NCBI RefSeq assembly: GCF_003885045.1
Contig: NZ_RHJS01000002.1
Span: 124,001-188,000, forward strand
From: Schaedlerella arabinosiphila
GTDB lineage: Bacteria; Bacillota; Clostridia; Lachnospirales; Lachnospiraceae
Direction: 5' to 3'
DNA: 64,000 bases
Shown: piece by piece, positions 7,307 through 17,438 of the stretch
How the letters are laid out: each line of letters begins with the position of its first letter
Position numbering within the stretch: the stretch's first letter is position 1
Notes under the pieces: model-generated
Database searches by the model: none
Told to the model about the DNA's origin: nothing
Seen by the model: only the letters and a program-made list of their open reading frames with translations
Position numbers and translations under genes: made by a program

Positions 7307-8811
7307 GATTGGAAGATTTAAAACAGCAGTATCCGGAGCCGCCGGAATTTATCCATCAGATGATCCTGAATGAGGTAGAAAAACAGATCAAAAGTAATAC
7401 GGAAAACCATGGAGAAACAGCAGGAATCAGGAGAAAGAGAGAACGCCCATGGACGATCAGACGGACAGCAGCCGCGGTGCTGGCGGCCTGTATGATCATC
7501 GGCACGGCTGCGTTTGCGGCGGTGAGTATGTATCATCTGAAAATCGAAGAGAAAGGAAAATACAGTGTTGAAACCCGCGTGATCCATGACGCGGACGAGG
7601 AGAAAAGCATTTCTCTGCCGGAAAAAATTGCGGATGTCAGGCTTGAGGCGGATTACATTCCAAAGGGGATGCGCTGGAGGGACGAAAGCCACCTGGACTT
7701 TGAGGAAAGCCCGGGATCAGGCGGAATTTCATTTAGCACACTTCTGCTTGATGAAGAAAGCGACGGGCTGAACATCACGGATACGAATGTTGTGGAGAAG
7801 GAAAAGCAGGAATTTGGAGAACATGAAGGAATTTATATGCGCTATAATATGGACTCCGGTTTTTCACAAAGGATCTATCTGCTTTATCCGGAACTGTACA
7901 GAATCCTGATCCTTTATATTAGCGAAGAAGTCTCCCAAGAAGACGCATATAAGGTGGCTTCCGGCATCACGCTGCAGGAGACAGGGGAAATGCTGGATAC
8001 ATCCGAAGTGTGGAGCTGGAGCGAATATATCAGCCAGCAGAACCCGGTCGGAGATTCAGACGAGATGATGACTGCCGTTTTGAAAAAAGATCTAAAGCTT
8101 CATAAGGTTGGAAACGCCTTTCCGCTGGATATGGCAGGCAAGGATCTAAATGGAAATCACGTATGGGCTTCGGAGCTGGGGATGGAGATCACGGCTAAAG
8201 TGGATTCTGTAGAAGTTCTGGACGACCTGTCCCTTCTGGAAGCGGAATATATCCCGGACGAATGGAAGGATGCAGTCGGAGAGGACGGAAAGTTGATGAA
8301 AAACCAGCTATCCTATATCAAGAAGGGGGATGGGGTGAATACGCTGGACGAAGTTGTGGGGACCAAAGAGGTCAGACAGAAGCTGGTGCTTGTGACAACA
8401 ACGTATACCAACAACGGCGATCAGGAGCTGCACAACGTACTTTATCAGGGGAACCTTCTGCTCCTGAAAGAGCAGGGCAGTGAATACCGCATCTATACCT
8501 ATTCTGATACGGAAGGGCTCTGTGACATTGCCGGAGGCGGTACCTGCGGGGAATCCGGCCAGGCATACGACGATATCATGCAGAGCGGAGTTGCCTGGAG
8601 TCAGAAATATCGGTCGCCCCATGCGGATTATGGGAACGGCGGTAATTATATTTCCGCATTAAAACCGGGAGAATCTGTTCAGACCCGGCATGCCTGGATC
8701 GTAAATGAGCCGGATCTGGAAGATATGTATCTGAATGTATGTGTAACCGGCGGAATGATGGAATTTGACGAGGATATGATAGAGACCGGCCTTGTGGATG
8801 TACGGCAGTAA
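7300..8811 (+). CDS. DUF4179 membrane protein, probable anti-sigma factor
   Basis: A 503-residue protein with a cytoplasmic N-terminus (about 1-50), one membrane segment (about 54-76, RTAAAVLAACMIIGTAAFAA) and a long extracytoplasmic part. DUF4179-type proteins accompany ECF sigma genes and are regarded as anti-sigma factors. The outer region, rich in beta-strand-like sequence with aromatic residues, could sense envelope stress; this is inferred. The start overlaps the sigma gene stop. The gene ends just before a bidirectional terminator at 8834. No ZAS zinc motif is visible in the N-terminus, so sigma binding would use another mode. Confidence 0.78.
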   Translation: MVRLEDLKQQYPEPPEFIHQMILNEVEKQIKSNTENHGETAGIRRKRERPWTIRRTAAAVLAACMIIGTAAFAAVSMYHLKIEEKGKYSVETRVIHDADEEKSISLPEKIADVRLEADYIPKGMRWRDESHLDFEESPGSGGISFSTLLLDEESDGLNITDTNVVEKEKQEFGEHEGIYMRYNMDSGFSQRIYLLYPELYRILILYISEEVSQEDAYKVASGITLQETGEMLDTSEVWSWSEYISQQNPVGDSDEMMTAVLKKDLKLHKVGNAFPLDMAGKDLNGNHVWASELGMEITAKVDSVEVLDDLSLLEAEYIPDEWKDAVGEDGKLMKNQLSYIKKGDGVNTLDEVVGTKEVRQKLVLVTTTYTNNGDQELHNVLYQGNLLLLKEQGSEYRIYTYSDTEGLCDIAGGGTCGESGQAYDDIMQSGVAWSQKYRSPHADYGNGGNYISALKPGESVQTRHAWIVNEPDLEDMYLNVCVTGGMMEFDEDMIETGLVDVRQ

Positions 8812-8833
8812 TCCGCATATTGGCAGGTATGAA

Positions 8834-8870
8834 AACGAAGAACGCAGGCATGACCGCTGCGTTCTTCGTT
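8834..8870. terminator. Bidirectional terminator between convergent genes
   Basis: AACGAAGAACGCAG (8834-8847) and CTGCGTTCTTCGTT (8857-8870) are perfect inverted repeats around nine bases. It separates the DUF4179 gene from the convergent binding-protein gene. Confidence 0.75.
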
Positions 8871-8909
8871 CTGTTTATATTTCAGAAATGTTCCTGAAAC
8901 CTCTGTTTT

Positions 8910-10025
8910 TTAATATACGTCTTTCCACTCGTCGATATTGTCAGCGTCGAATTTGAACGGTGCGCCCAGGATCATCTCTGTACCGCCGTCATCTGCTGCA
9001 ACGATTTCATAATCGCCCATGTCGCCTGCGGTGAACTTGTCGCCTTCTGCGCCTGTGATGGTTCCGTCAACCAGTGCCATGGAAGTATATGCTCCAAGAC
9101 GTCCAAGGTCGATGGGGTTCCACAGATACATATAGGGGCAGGAGTGGTCGTCATCGTCGCCGATGTACTCAGCCATTTCAGACGGAAGTCCAAGTCCTGT
9201 CAGCTTCACGGAAGACTTTTCATCCTGAAGAACCTTAGCTGCCGCGTTGATACCAACGGTTGTCGGAGCGCAGATGACTTTCAGATCCGGATATTTTGCA
9301 AGCAGAGCCTGTGTCTGGTCGGTGGATTTCTGCGGCTCGTCATCGCCGTAAGCAACCTCTACCAGCTCCAGTCCGGAATACTTGTCGTCGCTTTCCATGA
9401 CTTCCTTCATCGCGTCGATCCATGCATTCTGGTTTGCTGCCTGTGATGTAGCAGACAGAACTGCCCACTGTCCTTCACCGCCGGAGATATCAAGTACGGC
9501 ATCCATCAGAGCCTGTCCGATCTCCTGTACACCTGCCTGGTTTACAAATACCTGACGGCTGTCCGGATTGGTCTTGGAATCTTCACAGCATACCTTGATG
9601 CCTGCGTCCATTGCTTCTTCCAAAGCTGCCTGCAGCGCGTTCTCATCGTTTGCCGCGATACAGATGGAGTCTACACCCTGGGAGATCAGGGACTGGATTA
9701 CGGAAACCTGCGCGTCCGCTGTCGGAGCTTCAGGATGCTTTACGATTGCCGTGCCGCCTGCTGCTTCGATGACTTCCTGGAAACCGTCGGCTGTCTTCTC
9801 ATTGAACGGGTTTCCTGCGGACTTTGTAACGATTGCGTAAGTACCGCTGCCGCTCTCTCCTCCTTCGTCGCCTGCGTCTTCTGCGTCTCCGCCTGCATCG
9901 TCCGTAGCTTCGCTGCTGCTGCCGCTGTCAGTATTTCCGCTGTCGTTGTTTCCGCCGCCGCATCCAACTGCCAATGTAGCAACCATAGCTGTGCACAATA
10001 AAGCGCTTAATAATTTTTTCTTCAT
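8910..10025 (-). CDS. Sugar ABC transporter substrate-binding lipoprotein (RhaS/LsrB-like)
   Basis: A 371-residue lipoprotein from ATG 10025, which has GGAGG upstream; a longer in-frame start at 10094 lacks support. The signal peptide ends in a lipobox with Cys22 (TLAVGC), followed by a Gly/Ser/Asp-rich linker (about 23-60). The periplasmic-binding fold starts at YAIVTKSAGNPFNEKTADGF and is of the type used for rhamnose, autoinducer-2 and pentoses (SICIAANDENALQAALEEA, then GLGLPSEM). It is the last gene of the importer operon, 122 bp after the second permease. The exact sugar is not readable. The divergent YesN/YesM pair probably controls it. Confidence 0.88.
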   Translation of the reverse strand: MKKKLLSALLCTAMVATLAVGCGGGNNDSGNTDSGSSSEATDDAGGDAEDAGDEGGESGSGTYAIVTKSAGNPFNEKTADGFQEVIEAAGGTAIVKHPEAPTADAQVSVIQSLISQGVDSICIAANDENALQAALEEAMDAGIKVCCEDSKTNPDSRQVFVNQAGVQEIGQALMDAVLDISGGEGQWAVLSATSQAANQNAWIDAMKEVMESDDKYSGLELVEVAYGDDEPQKSTDQTQALLAKYPDLKVICAPTTVGINAAAKVLQDEKSSVKLTGLGLPSEMAEYIGDDDDHSCPYMYLWNPIDLGRLGAYTSMALVDGTITGAEGDKFTAGDMGDYEIVAADDGGTEMILGAPFKFDADNIDEWKDVY

Positions 10026-10147
10026 GCTTCTTTCCTCCCTGGAATATGATTTTTTATACAAAGTATCCCCTGTCCGGCGGATACCTGGTACCATGAAATA
10101 AGTGATATAAAAAAGTTTTAATACAACATCATTTTGCCGAAATAGTC

Positions 10148-11146
10148 TTATGCTTTCTTCTTCACATTCAGCCGTGCCGAGAGGTTCGGCAGCAGCACCG
10201 CCAGGATCAGAAGGATTCCCAGGATGATCAGGATCAGCTGCGGGTTCATGTTGATCTGTCCAAGGCCGATCCGCAGGCAGATGATGGTGAAGCCGGAAAT
10301 GATTCCGCCCAGCAGCCTTCCTTTTCCTCCGGAGGTGGAGATTCCGCCGAATACTGCCATTGCGATAGCATCCATTTCAAATCCGTTTCCGGTGGTGGTG
10401 TTCGCGCCGTACAGAACGGACGTCAGAAACAGCGCCGCAAGCCCGGCCATGAATCCCATCACGGTATAGATGATGAGCCGGATGGTCTGTACATGGATTC
10501 CGGAATAGTATGCCGCCAGCCGGTTGGAGCCGATGGCATATACGCTCCGTCCGAAGGTGGTCTTTGCCAGCACCACGCTGAACAGTACGGCCATGAGGAT
10601 CACGATAAAGAAAACGTAAGGAATGATCCCGACTTTTCCGGCGATCATACGGAAGCCGTCCGCATTGGTCAGGGAAATGGATCCTCCGCTACCCAGCGCG
10701 ATTTCCGCAATCCCGCGGAATACGATCTGGGTTCCCAGTGTGACGATCATAGGCGGCAGCTCCTGGAAGTTTGTCAGGATCAGGCCGTTGACCAGGCCGC
10801 ATATAGTGCCCACAAGCAGGGCTGTGAGGATCACGGCTGCGAAGGGCAGCCCTTTGTTGGACGCCATGCAGGTCATGGTAGCCGACAGGCAGACCGTTGC
10901 GCCCACGGAGATATCAATTTCACCGAGTACCAGGATGAAAGCCATGGGGAATAACAGGAACATTTCGGTCAGGTACTTCGGCATTTCTCTCAAAACATTC
11001 TCAAACTGATAGCTTTGGGAGATACTTGCACAAAAAACATTGATCAGGATAAACAATACGACTAACATGCCTTCCCAGCAGAATAATGTCTTTTTCAGAG
11101 ATTTCTCCGGGACATTGGCAATCGTTCTTCCGGATTTTCCAGCCAT
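10148..11146 (-). CDS. Sugar ABC transporter permease (RbsC-like)
   Basis: A 332-residue permease of the BPD_transp_2/RbsC type with about nine hydrophobic segments, the conserved GEIDISVGATVCLSA region (about 95-110) and the EAA-like loop AVFGGISTSGGKGRLLGGI (about 260-280). It starts 2 bp after the stop of the other permease gene. Two different permeases probably form a heterodimer, as in rhamnose or autoinducer-2 importers. Confidence 0.88.
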   Translation of the reverse strand: MAGKSGRTIANVPEKSLKKTLFCWEGMLVVLFILINVFCASISQSYQFENVLREMPKYLTEMFLLFPMAFILVLGEIDISVGATVCLSATMTCMASNKGLPFAAVILTALLVGTICGLVNGLILTNFQELPPMIVTLGTQIVFRGIAEIALGSGGSISLTNADGFRMIAGKVGIIPYVFFIVILMAVLFSVVLAKTTFGRSVYAIGSNRLAAYYSGIHVQTIRLIIYTVMGFMAGLAALFLTSVLYGANTTTGNGFEMDAIAMAVFGGISTSGGKGRLLGGIISGFTIICLRIGLGQINMNPQLILIILGILLILAVLLPNLSARLNVKKKA

Positions 11147-11148
11147 AG

Positions 11149-12141
11149 CTACATCTCCCTCCCTTTCAGATTGTTTTTATCCATTACGCGCTGTGTGATC
11201 ACGTTCAGCACGATGACCACCAGGATGATGACGCCCTTTACCGTGTTCTGCGCGATCGCTTCGATTCCTACAAGGGGAAGCGCTTTCGCGATGATCGCCA
11301 GGATCAGAGAGCCTAAGAGCGCTCCGGCTACGCTTCCCCGGCCGCCGGTCATGCTGACGCCGCCGATGACGCAGGCCGCGATGACATCCATCTCTCTGCC
11401 GTAGAGCATATTCGGCTGTGCAGAGGAGTAAATAGACACTGCCAGCGCGCCGCACAGTCCGGAGAGCGTACCCATCACGGTGTAGACCATCAGTTCCACA
11501 TTGGCCGTGTTGATACCGGAGATCTGAGCCGCCTCCCGGTTGCTTCCCACCGCGTAGACCATTCTTCCGACCTTGGTCCATTTCATCACGATGAAGAAAA
11601 TGATATAGCAGATCACCATGACGATGATCACGTTGTTTACTCCAAGGACGCTTCCCAGCGCAAAGTCCTTAAAGGTTCCCAGGTTTTCCGCGCTGGCCCA
11701 CTGGCTGTTGGCAATGATGTAGGCAAGCCCGCGGTATATGTACATAAAGCCCATTGTGGCAATGATCGGCAGTACCTTTCCTCTGGAAATGATCAGCCCG
11801 ATCAGCAGTCCGCACAAAGCGCCGATCCCGATGGCAATGAGGAATAATACGAATGTATTCTGCACCATGCCGTATTTCATCAGCATACCCACCGACATAC
11901 CGGAAAACGCAAGCGTGGAAGCGATGGAGATATCAATTCCGCCGATCAGCAGTACGCCCAGCATTCCCAGGGTCATGATCATGATGACCGCATTATTTTT
12001 CAACATATCCGAAATAGATTTTAATGTCATGAAAGAAGGACTCCGCAGCGAGATCACGATACAAAGGACGATCAGTACGATCAGCAGGCTCGCTTCACGG
12101 GAATCGGTAATCTTCTTTAAGACTGATTTATTCTCTTTCAT
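11149..12141 (-). CDS. Sugar ABC transporter permease (RbsC-like)
   Basis: About 330 residues when started at ATG 12141 (MKENKSVLKK), 16 bp after the ATPase stop and behind a GGGGG-rich binding site; an upstream in-frame ATG at 12180 would overlap the ATPase gene. It has the GGIDISIASTLAFSGMSVG motif and VIGGVSMTGGRGSVAGALLG loop typical of RbsC-family permeases. It partners with the adjacent permease and the double ATPase. Confidence 0.87.
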   Translation of the reverse strand: MKENKSVLKKITDSREASLLIVLIVLCIVISLRSPSFMTLKSISDMLKNNAVIMIMTLGMLGVLLIGGIDISIASTLAFSGMSVGMLMKYGMVQNTFVLFLIAIGIGALCGLLIGLIISRGKVLPIIATMGFMYIYRGLAYIIANSQWASAENLGTFKDFALGSVLGVNNVIIVMVICYIIFFIVMKWTKVGRMVYAVGSNREAAQISGINTANVELMVYTVMGTLSGLCGALAVSIYSSAQPNMLYGREMDVIAACVIGGVSMTGGRGSVAGALLGSLILAIIAKALPLVGIEAIAQNTVKGVIILVVIVLNVITQRVMDKNNLKGREM

Positions 12142-12157
12142 CTTCCCTGTTTCCCCC

Positions 12158-13648
12158 TTACTTTGATTTTTCCATGGCAAGCTCCAGGATGCCTTCCTGG
12201 CTTGCCTCGCCTCTGCTCAATTCCCCGGTTACCTTTCCGCCGCACATGACGATGATCCGGTCGCTCATGCCTAAGATCTCCGGCATTTCGGAGGAAATCA
12301 GGATGATCGCATATCCTTTCTTCGCCAGGTCGCCCATGATCTGGTAGATCTCAGCCTTTGCGCCGACATCGACGCCCTTGGTAGGTTCGTCCATGATGAC
12401 CACTTTCATTTCCTGTCCCAGCGCTTTGGCAACCACCACCTTCTGTTGGTTTCCTCCGGAGAGGGAGGAGGCCGGGTCAAAGATGGTCACAGCCTTGGTG
12501 TCCACGTCTTCCAGAAGCTCTTTGGAAATCTCCCGTTCCTTTTTCTCATCGTTGAAGCCGTTTTTCGCGTATTTGCCCATGGTGGGGAGGACCACATTTC
12601 TTCCCAGCCCCCAGCTCATGATCAATCCTTCCTTCTGCCGGTCCTCGGGGAGCAGGATGATGCCCTGCTTCATGGCGTCGGAAGGCTGTTTGATCTGGAT
12701 CGGCTTTCCTTCCAGGTATACTTTTCCTTCATCCGGCCTGGTGATGCCGCATATACTCTCCACCACTTCCGTCCGTCCGGCTCCGACCAGCCCGGTGAGC
12801 CCGATGATCTCGCCGGCGTGTACGCTGAAAGAGACATTTTTATAATACCCCATTCTGGAAAGACCTTCGACCTTCAAAACCTCCGCGCCGATTTTGACTT
12901 CCGGTTTCGGGAACAGGTCCTTGATCTCCCGGCCCACCATGGCTTTGATCAGATCCGCGTTGGTGATCCCGTCTACGTCATAGGTTCCGATATACTGGGA
13001 ATCCCGGAATACGGTGACTCTGGTTGCCAGGCGGTACATATCTTCAAAACGGTGGGAGATGAAGATGATGGATACGCCGTCGTCCCGCAGCTTATCGACG
13101 ATCCGGTACAGCTCCTCCGATTCATTCTTGGTCAACGCGGCCGTAGGCTCGTCCAGTATGATGATCCGTGCATTGGTGGAAAGCGCCTTGGCGATCTCCA
13201 CCATCTGCTGCTGCGCCACGCTGAGCGCTCCCATCTCGTCCGTGGATTTGAAATCCGCATTTAACTGGTTCAAAAGCGCGGTGGCTTCTTCGTTCATCTT
13301 TTTCCACTGGATCATGCCGTTTTTGATGATCTCATGCCCCATGAATATATTTTCTGCGACGCTCAGATCCGGATAGGATGTAGGATGCTGGTATACGGCC
13401 GCGATTCCTGCGGCCTGCGCGTCCCTGGGCCCTTTGAAATCTATTTTCCGGCCGTCTAAGAACATCTCGCCCTCTTCGGCTTTGTGAACGCCGGTGATGA
13501 CTTTTATAAATGTAGATTTTCCGGCACCGTTCTCACCCATCAGTGCATGAACTTCGCCCTTTTTTAACTGGAACTGCACGTTGTTCAATGCCTTTACGCC
13601 GGGAAATATTTTCGTAATTCCTTTTAATTCCAAAACATAATCCGACAC
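12158..13648 (-). CDS. Sugar ABC transporter ATPase, two-domain (RbsA-like)
   Basis: A 496-residue fusion of two ABC domains. The first has Walker A GENGAGKS (about 37-44), signature LSVAQQQ and Walker B IIILDEP. The second has a degenerate P-loop GLVGAGRTE, signature LSGGNQQK and VVIMDEP. This architecture is specific to carbohydrate importers of the ribose/rhamnose/autoinducer-2 class. Translation probably starts at GTG 13648, with AGGAGG ten bases upstream. It is the first gene of a four-gene operon divergent from the YesN-type regulator. Confidence 0.92.
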   Translation of the reverse strand: MSDYVLELKGITKIFPGVKALNNVQFQLKKGEVHALMGENGAGKSTFIKVITGVHKAEEGEMFLDGRKIDFKGPRDAQAAGIAAVYQHPTSYPDLSVAENIFMGHEIIKNGMIQWKKMNEEATALLNQLNADFKSTDEMGALSVAQQQMVEIAKALSTNARIIILDEPTAALTKNESEELYRIVDKLRDDGVSIIFISHRFEDMYRLATRVTVFRDSQYIGTYDVDGITNADLIKAMVGREIKDLFPKPEVKIGAEVLKVEGLSRMGYYKNVSFSVHAGEIIGLTGLVGAGRTEVVESICGITRPDEGKVYLEGKPIQIKQPSDAMKQGIILLPEDRQKEGLIMSWGLGRNVVLPTMGKYAKNGFNDEKKEREISKELLEDVDTKAVTIFDPASSLSGGNQQKVVVAKALGQEMKVVIMDEPTKGVDVGAKAEIYQIMGDLAKKGYAIILISSEMPEILGMSDRIIVMCGGKVTGELSRGEASQEGILELAMEKSK

Positions 13649-13869
13649 CTGCTTTACCCTCCTTCTTTTTTATCCCACAGGATATCCTGCATAATTTTAT
13701 TCTACCAATCCGGTTCACGACATGAAACAGCAATTTTTTTCGATTAAGGGTAAATTTTTTTTGTGGCATTTTTCAAAAGGATTTGCTAAAATGAAAAGAA
13801 CCGAACTGACGGCCGGAATGTTCAAGAGGGGACAAGACGGCGTTTCTGTACAAAGGAGACGGGACTGGG

Positions 13870-15444
13870 ATGAAACTGTTAATTGCGGATGACGAACTGT
13901 TGACAAGGGAGGGGCTTTCTTCCTCGATTGACTGGAAAAACCTGGGGATCGACCAGATCTTTCAGGCGGACGACGGGCTGCGCGCCCTGCATATCGCGAA
14001 GCTGCACGAGCCGGATATTATTTTGTCCGACATCCGTATGCCGAGGATGAACGGGATCGAGCTGGTGGAAAGGCTGACGGAACTGCTGCCCGATACCAGC
14101 ATTATTTTTATGAGCGGCTATTCGGACAAGGAATATCTGAAAGCTGCCATCAAGCTGAAGGCCATTGATTATGTAGAAAAACCATTGAATCCGGAGGAAG
14201 TCCGGGCAACCGTGGTGGAGGCCATCAACCGCCGGCAGCAGGTGCTGCGCTCCAGGCAGAATGAGGATCTGCTGTCCATGGAGACCGAATCGAATCTGGC
14301 GCTGCTTCTGACGAAGCCGTACAGGGACAACAGCCCTCAGATCGAGGCCCTGGCAAAGGAGCTGTCCCTTTGTCTGTCGCCGGAGAGCGGTTTCGTGACT
14401 TACATTGTGAAGCTGCGGACCGAGGAGCCCATCTCGGTTCTGATCAAAGGTATCCGGGAGAATCTGAAGAGCTTTCTGAAAAATTTCCATATAAATGCGG
14501 TTTACATACGGATGCATGCGGTGTATCATGTGTTCCATCTGATCGGAGAGGGCGGCGCGCCTTCTGGGGCCGTGCTGTCTTCCATTGACCTTTTTTTCAA
14601 GGAGCAGTTTCTGCCCTTCGGATTTTTCACGATGAGCCGGGGAGATACGGTGAGCGGGATTACAAGGGTCTATCAATCCTATACCTCGGCGGTGGTCGCC
14701 ATCCAGAACAGCTTTTTCTTTCCATCCGGTACGCTGCTCACCCCGGATGACGCCAGGGGAGGATTTACATTTGCGCCGGAAGGCACGGCGGGGGTGGAAA
14801 ATGACACGGAGAGCTTTGCCGATGCGCTGGAGGCAAAGGATTCGGATCGCTGCATGGCCTTTCTGGACAGCCTGCACCAGAAATACAATAAGAACTACGG
14901 GATGCTGCCGAACCAGATCAAGGATGCCTATTACAGATTGTTCAATGTGCTGAATGACTGCCGGCAGAAGTGGAAGCTGTCCGCCGATTTTGCCGGGACG
15001 GATTCCAGCGAAAGCATCATCGAATATCTGGAAAATTGTTTTACCTATGAAGAACTGCACGATACCCTGGCGGAACGTACCAGGCGGATGTTCCAGCGGC
15101 TGGATGCTTCCGTACCGGAGGACAATGTGATCTTTCTGATCAAGGATTATATTGCAAAGCATTACGGGAGCGATCTGCTTTCGATTAAGGAAATCAGCGA
15201 TTATGTACATTTGTCCGCATCCTATGTGTGCACGTATTTTAAGACCCAGACCGGGCAGACGCTGAACCAGTACCTGACGGAATACCGGATGGAAAAGGCC
15301 ATGCACCTTCTGGAGGATGCACGGAACCAGATCGCGGATATTTCCGCCAAGGTGGGATACAGCAACGGGAATTATTTCAGCAAGAGCTTTAAAAAGTTTA
15401 CGGGGCTTACGCCGTCAAAGTACAGGGAGAAGATGCTGGGGTAA
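13870..15444 (+). CDS. Response regulator, YesN/AraC type
   Basis: A 524-residue protein. Residues 1-120 form a CheY-like receiver with acidic pocket ADDE and phosphoacceptor Asp54 in ILSDIRMPRM. The centre (about 135-410) is an uncharacterised linker domain typical of YesN proteins. The last 100 residues are an AraC helix-turn-helix pair (LSIKEISDYVHLSASYVCTY and ISAKVGYSNGNYFSKSFKKF). Such regulators activate sugar uptake operons. It is divergent from the ABC importer and is followed by its kinase gene 42 bp downstream. Confidence 0.92.
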   Translation: MKLLIADDELLTREGLSSSIDWKNLGIDQIFQADDGLRALHIAKLHEPDIILSDIRMPRMNGIELVERLTELLPDTSIIFMSGYSDKEYLKAAIKLKAIDYVEKPLNPEEVRATVVEAINRRQQVLRSRQNEDLLSMETESNLALLLTKPYRDNSPQIEALAKELSLCLSPESGFVTYIVKLRTEEPISVLIKGIRENLKSFLKNFHINAVYIRMHAVYHVFHLIGEGGAPSGAVLSSIDLFFKEQFLPFGFFTMSRGDTVSGITRVYQSYTSAVVAIQNSFFFPSGTLLTPDDARGGFTFAPEGTAGVENDTESFADALEAKDSDRCMAFLDSLHQKYNKNYGMLPNQIKDAYYRLFNVLNDCRQKWKLSADFAGTDSSESIIEYLENCFTYEELHDTLAERTRRMFQRLDASVPEDNVIFLIKDYIAKHYGSDLLSIKEISDYVHLSASYVCTYFKTQTGQTLNQYLTEYRMEKAMHLLEDARNQIADISAKVGYSNGNYFSKSFKKFTGLTPSKYREKMLG

Positions 15445-15486
15445 TGAAAAACCGGCATATTGGCTGCAATATCAGGGGGCTGCAAA

Positions 15487-17295
15487 ATGAGAACATTTTT
15501 TCAGGGCATTACGCATTTTTATAGAAATCTGCGCCTGCAGACGAAGCTGACGATCACCCATCTGGTCATCGTGACGATCCCGATGGTTGCGATCCCTGTG
15601 CTTTTTTTTACACAGCTTTATGATATGATCGTTGCCGATACTGTGCGTAAGGAGCAGGAGGCTGCCATCCAGACCGCGCCTATGATTGAGGAGACGGTGG
15701 CGGATATCCTGGCTGTCCACGGAACGCTGACGGAGCATGAATTTTACAGTAAGCTTATCAATCCGGCCCGGGTGGAAGATCTGGAGGTCTTTGCGGATTC
15801 GGAAGAGGCAAAAGGGTTTCGAAAGGAGGCGGAAAGTCTGGCGGGAGACGGGCTGATCAGGGACATCCGCCTTTATATGGATATTCCGGACGATGGGGAG
15901 ATTTTCTCGGACAGTGCCCTGAGCCCTTTGGCAGAACCTATGGACCGGATACGCAGGACCTACTGGTACGGGATTTTCGCGGGGGAGCCGTCCACCAGCA
16001 GGCTGTTCTGCCCGTCCTTTTATCTGGGGACTTACGAGAAGAGTACCTATGGGGATATGGCGTATATTACCAGAGGGAGGACGCTCTATGAAGGCAGGTG
16101 GGTGACCTTTTACCTTGCCGTTTACTTTTCGCAGGAGCATTTGGATGAGCTTTTGAAAAATAATATGAGCTCCAACAGCAGCGTGGCCTATATCATCAAC
16201 AATCGTGACAGCATGGTTGCCACGACGGATATCGCGCTGTCGGGAACCTACCATTTCAGCTACGACGTGGTGCTGGAATCGGTGATGTCCTCGAACAATT
16301 TTATTTCCAAAAATATTCTGGGGGAGGACGTGTATGCCGGCTTCAACCGTATCCGCAATACGGACTGGTATATGGTGGTTGCGGTTCCGTCGGAGCCGCT
16401 GATCCAAAAGAGCCGGATCTTTATCGGCCTGTTCGGCCTGGTCTATCTGGGGTGCATCCTGGCGTCCTTCATGATCGCTACACTCCTGTCCAGGTCTCTG
16501 ACCAACCGGCTGTCCGCAGTCATCGACCAGATGTCGAAGTGCCGTCTGGGGCTTCCGGCGGCGCTGCCGGATTCGGACGCCCAGGATGAGATCGGGGATT
16601 TGGTGGATTCCTACAATTATATGACGCACATCATCCATGACCTGGTGGAGGAGCAGGCAAAGGCGGCGGAGGATCTGCGGATTGTCGAGTTTAATTCCCT
16701 GCAGGCGCAGATGAATCCGCATTTTCTCTATAATACGATGGATATGATCAACTGGCTGTCCCAGCAGGGGCGTTCCCAGGAGGTTACCATGGCCGTGCAG
16801 AAGCTGTCCCGGTTCTATAAGCTGACTTTAAGCCGGAAGCAGTCTTTGAGCACCATCCAGGATGAGCTGGAGCATGTGTCGATCTATGTGGAGCTTTTGA
16901 ACATGCGGTTTGCGGATAATATTGACTTTATCGCGGATATGCCGGACTGCCTGATGGAGCGTCCGATCCCGAAGCTGACCTTCCAGCCCGTGGTGGAAAA
17001 CTGCATCCTCCACGGCATTATGGAAAAAGAGGAAAAGGAAGGAACCATTGTGCTTACCGGATGGGAGGAGGAGAACGGGATCGTGATCCTCATCTCCGAC
17101 GACGGGGTGGGGATTGAGCCGGATATACTGGAGAATATTCTTGTGGAAAAGAAGAACAGGGCGAAAAGCTCCGGGACGAATATTGCGGTGTACAATACCC
17201 ATCGACGCCTGCAGCTTATGTACGGCGTGGAATATGGGCTGAAATACAGCAGTACGCCGGGGGAGGGGACGGAGGTGGAGATTCGGATACCGTGA
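15487..17295 (+). CDS. Sensor histidine kinase, YesM type
   Basis: A 602-residue membrane kinase started at ATG 15487 behind AGGGGG. It has an N-terminal membrane helix (about 20-40), a large extracytoplasmic domain of the dCache type (about 45-290), a second helix (about 300-320), a HAMP domain, a His_kinase domain with the phosphorylatable histidine in QAQMNPHFLYNTMDMI, and a HATPase with DDGVGI. The N-box is VVENCILHGI. With the preceding YesN-type regulator it forms a two-component system that presumably senses a carbohydrate or a loaded binding protein. Confidence 0.92.
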   Translation: MRTFFQGITHFYRNLRLQTKLTITHLVIVTIPMVAIPVLFFTQLYDMIVADTVRKEQEAAIQTAPMIEETVADILAVHGTLTEHEFYSKLINPARVEDLEVFADSEEAKGFRKEAESLAGDGLIRDIRLYMDIPDDGEIFSDSALSPLAEPMDRIRRTYWYGIFAGEPSTSRLFCPSFYLGTYEKSTYGDMAYITRGRTLYEGRWVTFYLAVYFSQEHLDELLKNNMSSNSSVAYIINNRDSMVATTDIALSGTYHFSYDVVLESVMSSNNFISKNILGEDVYAGFNRIRNTDWYMVVAVPSEPLIQKSRIFIGLFGLVYLGCILASFMIATLLSRSLTNRLSAVIDQMSKCRLGLPAALPDSDAQDEIGDLVDSYNYMTHIIHDLVEEQAKAAEDLRIVEFNSLQAQMNPHFLYNTMDMINWLSQQGRSQEVTMAVQKLSRFYKLTLSRKQSLSTIQDELEHVSIYVELLNMRFADNIDFIADMPDCLMERPIPKLTFQPVVENCILHGIMEKEEKEGTIVLTGWEEENGIVILISDDGVGIEPDILENILVEKKNRAKSSGTNIAVYNTHRRLQLMYGVEYGLKYSSTPGEGTEVEIRIP

Positions 17296-17352
17296 TATGA
17301 TTTCAAGATGTACGGCTGTGTTGACGGACGCAGGAATGTGCCGGAACGGTTT

Positions 17353-17381
17353 TTGTGAACGGATGAGCAGGCTGGTATAAT
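17353..17381 (+). promoter_or_regulatory. sigma-A promoter of the glucosaminidase gene
   Basis: TTGTGA (17353-17358), a 17-bp spacer and TATAAT (17376-17381), about 58 bp before the start at 17439. Confidence 0.65.
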
Positions 17382-17438
17382 TTTGACGGAATGGTCATAA
17401 AAATGTAGAAGAAAATTTTCGAGGGGAACGTTAGAACG

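Noticed and set aside
13649..13869. Promoters between the divergent ABC operon and the YesN gene
   Set aside because: Candidate -10 boxes (TAAAAT on plus, TAGAAT on minus) lack convincing -35 partners, so I list no site.
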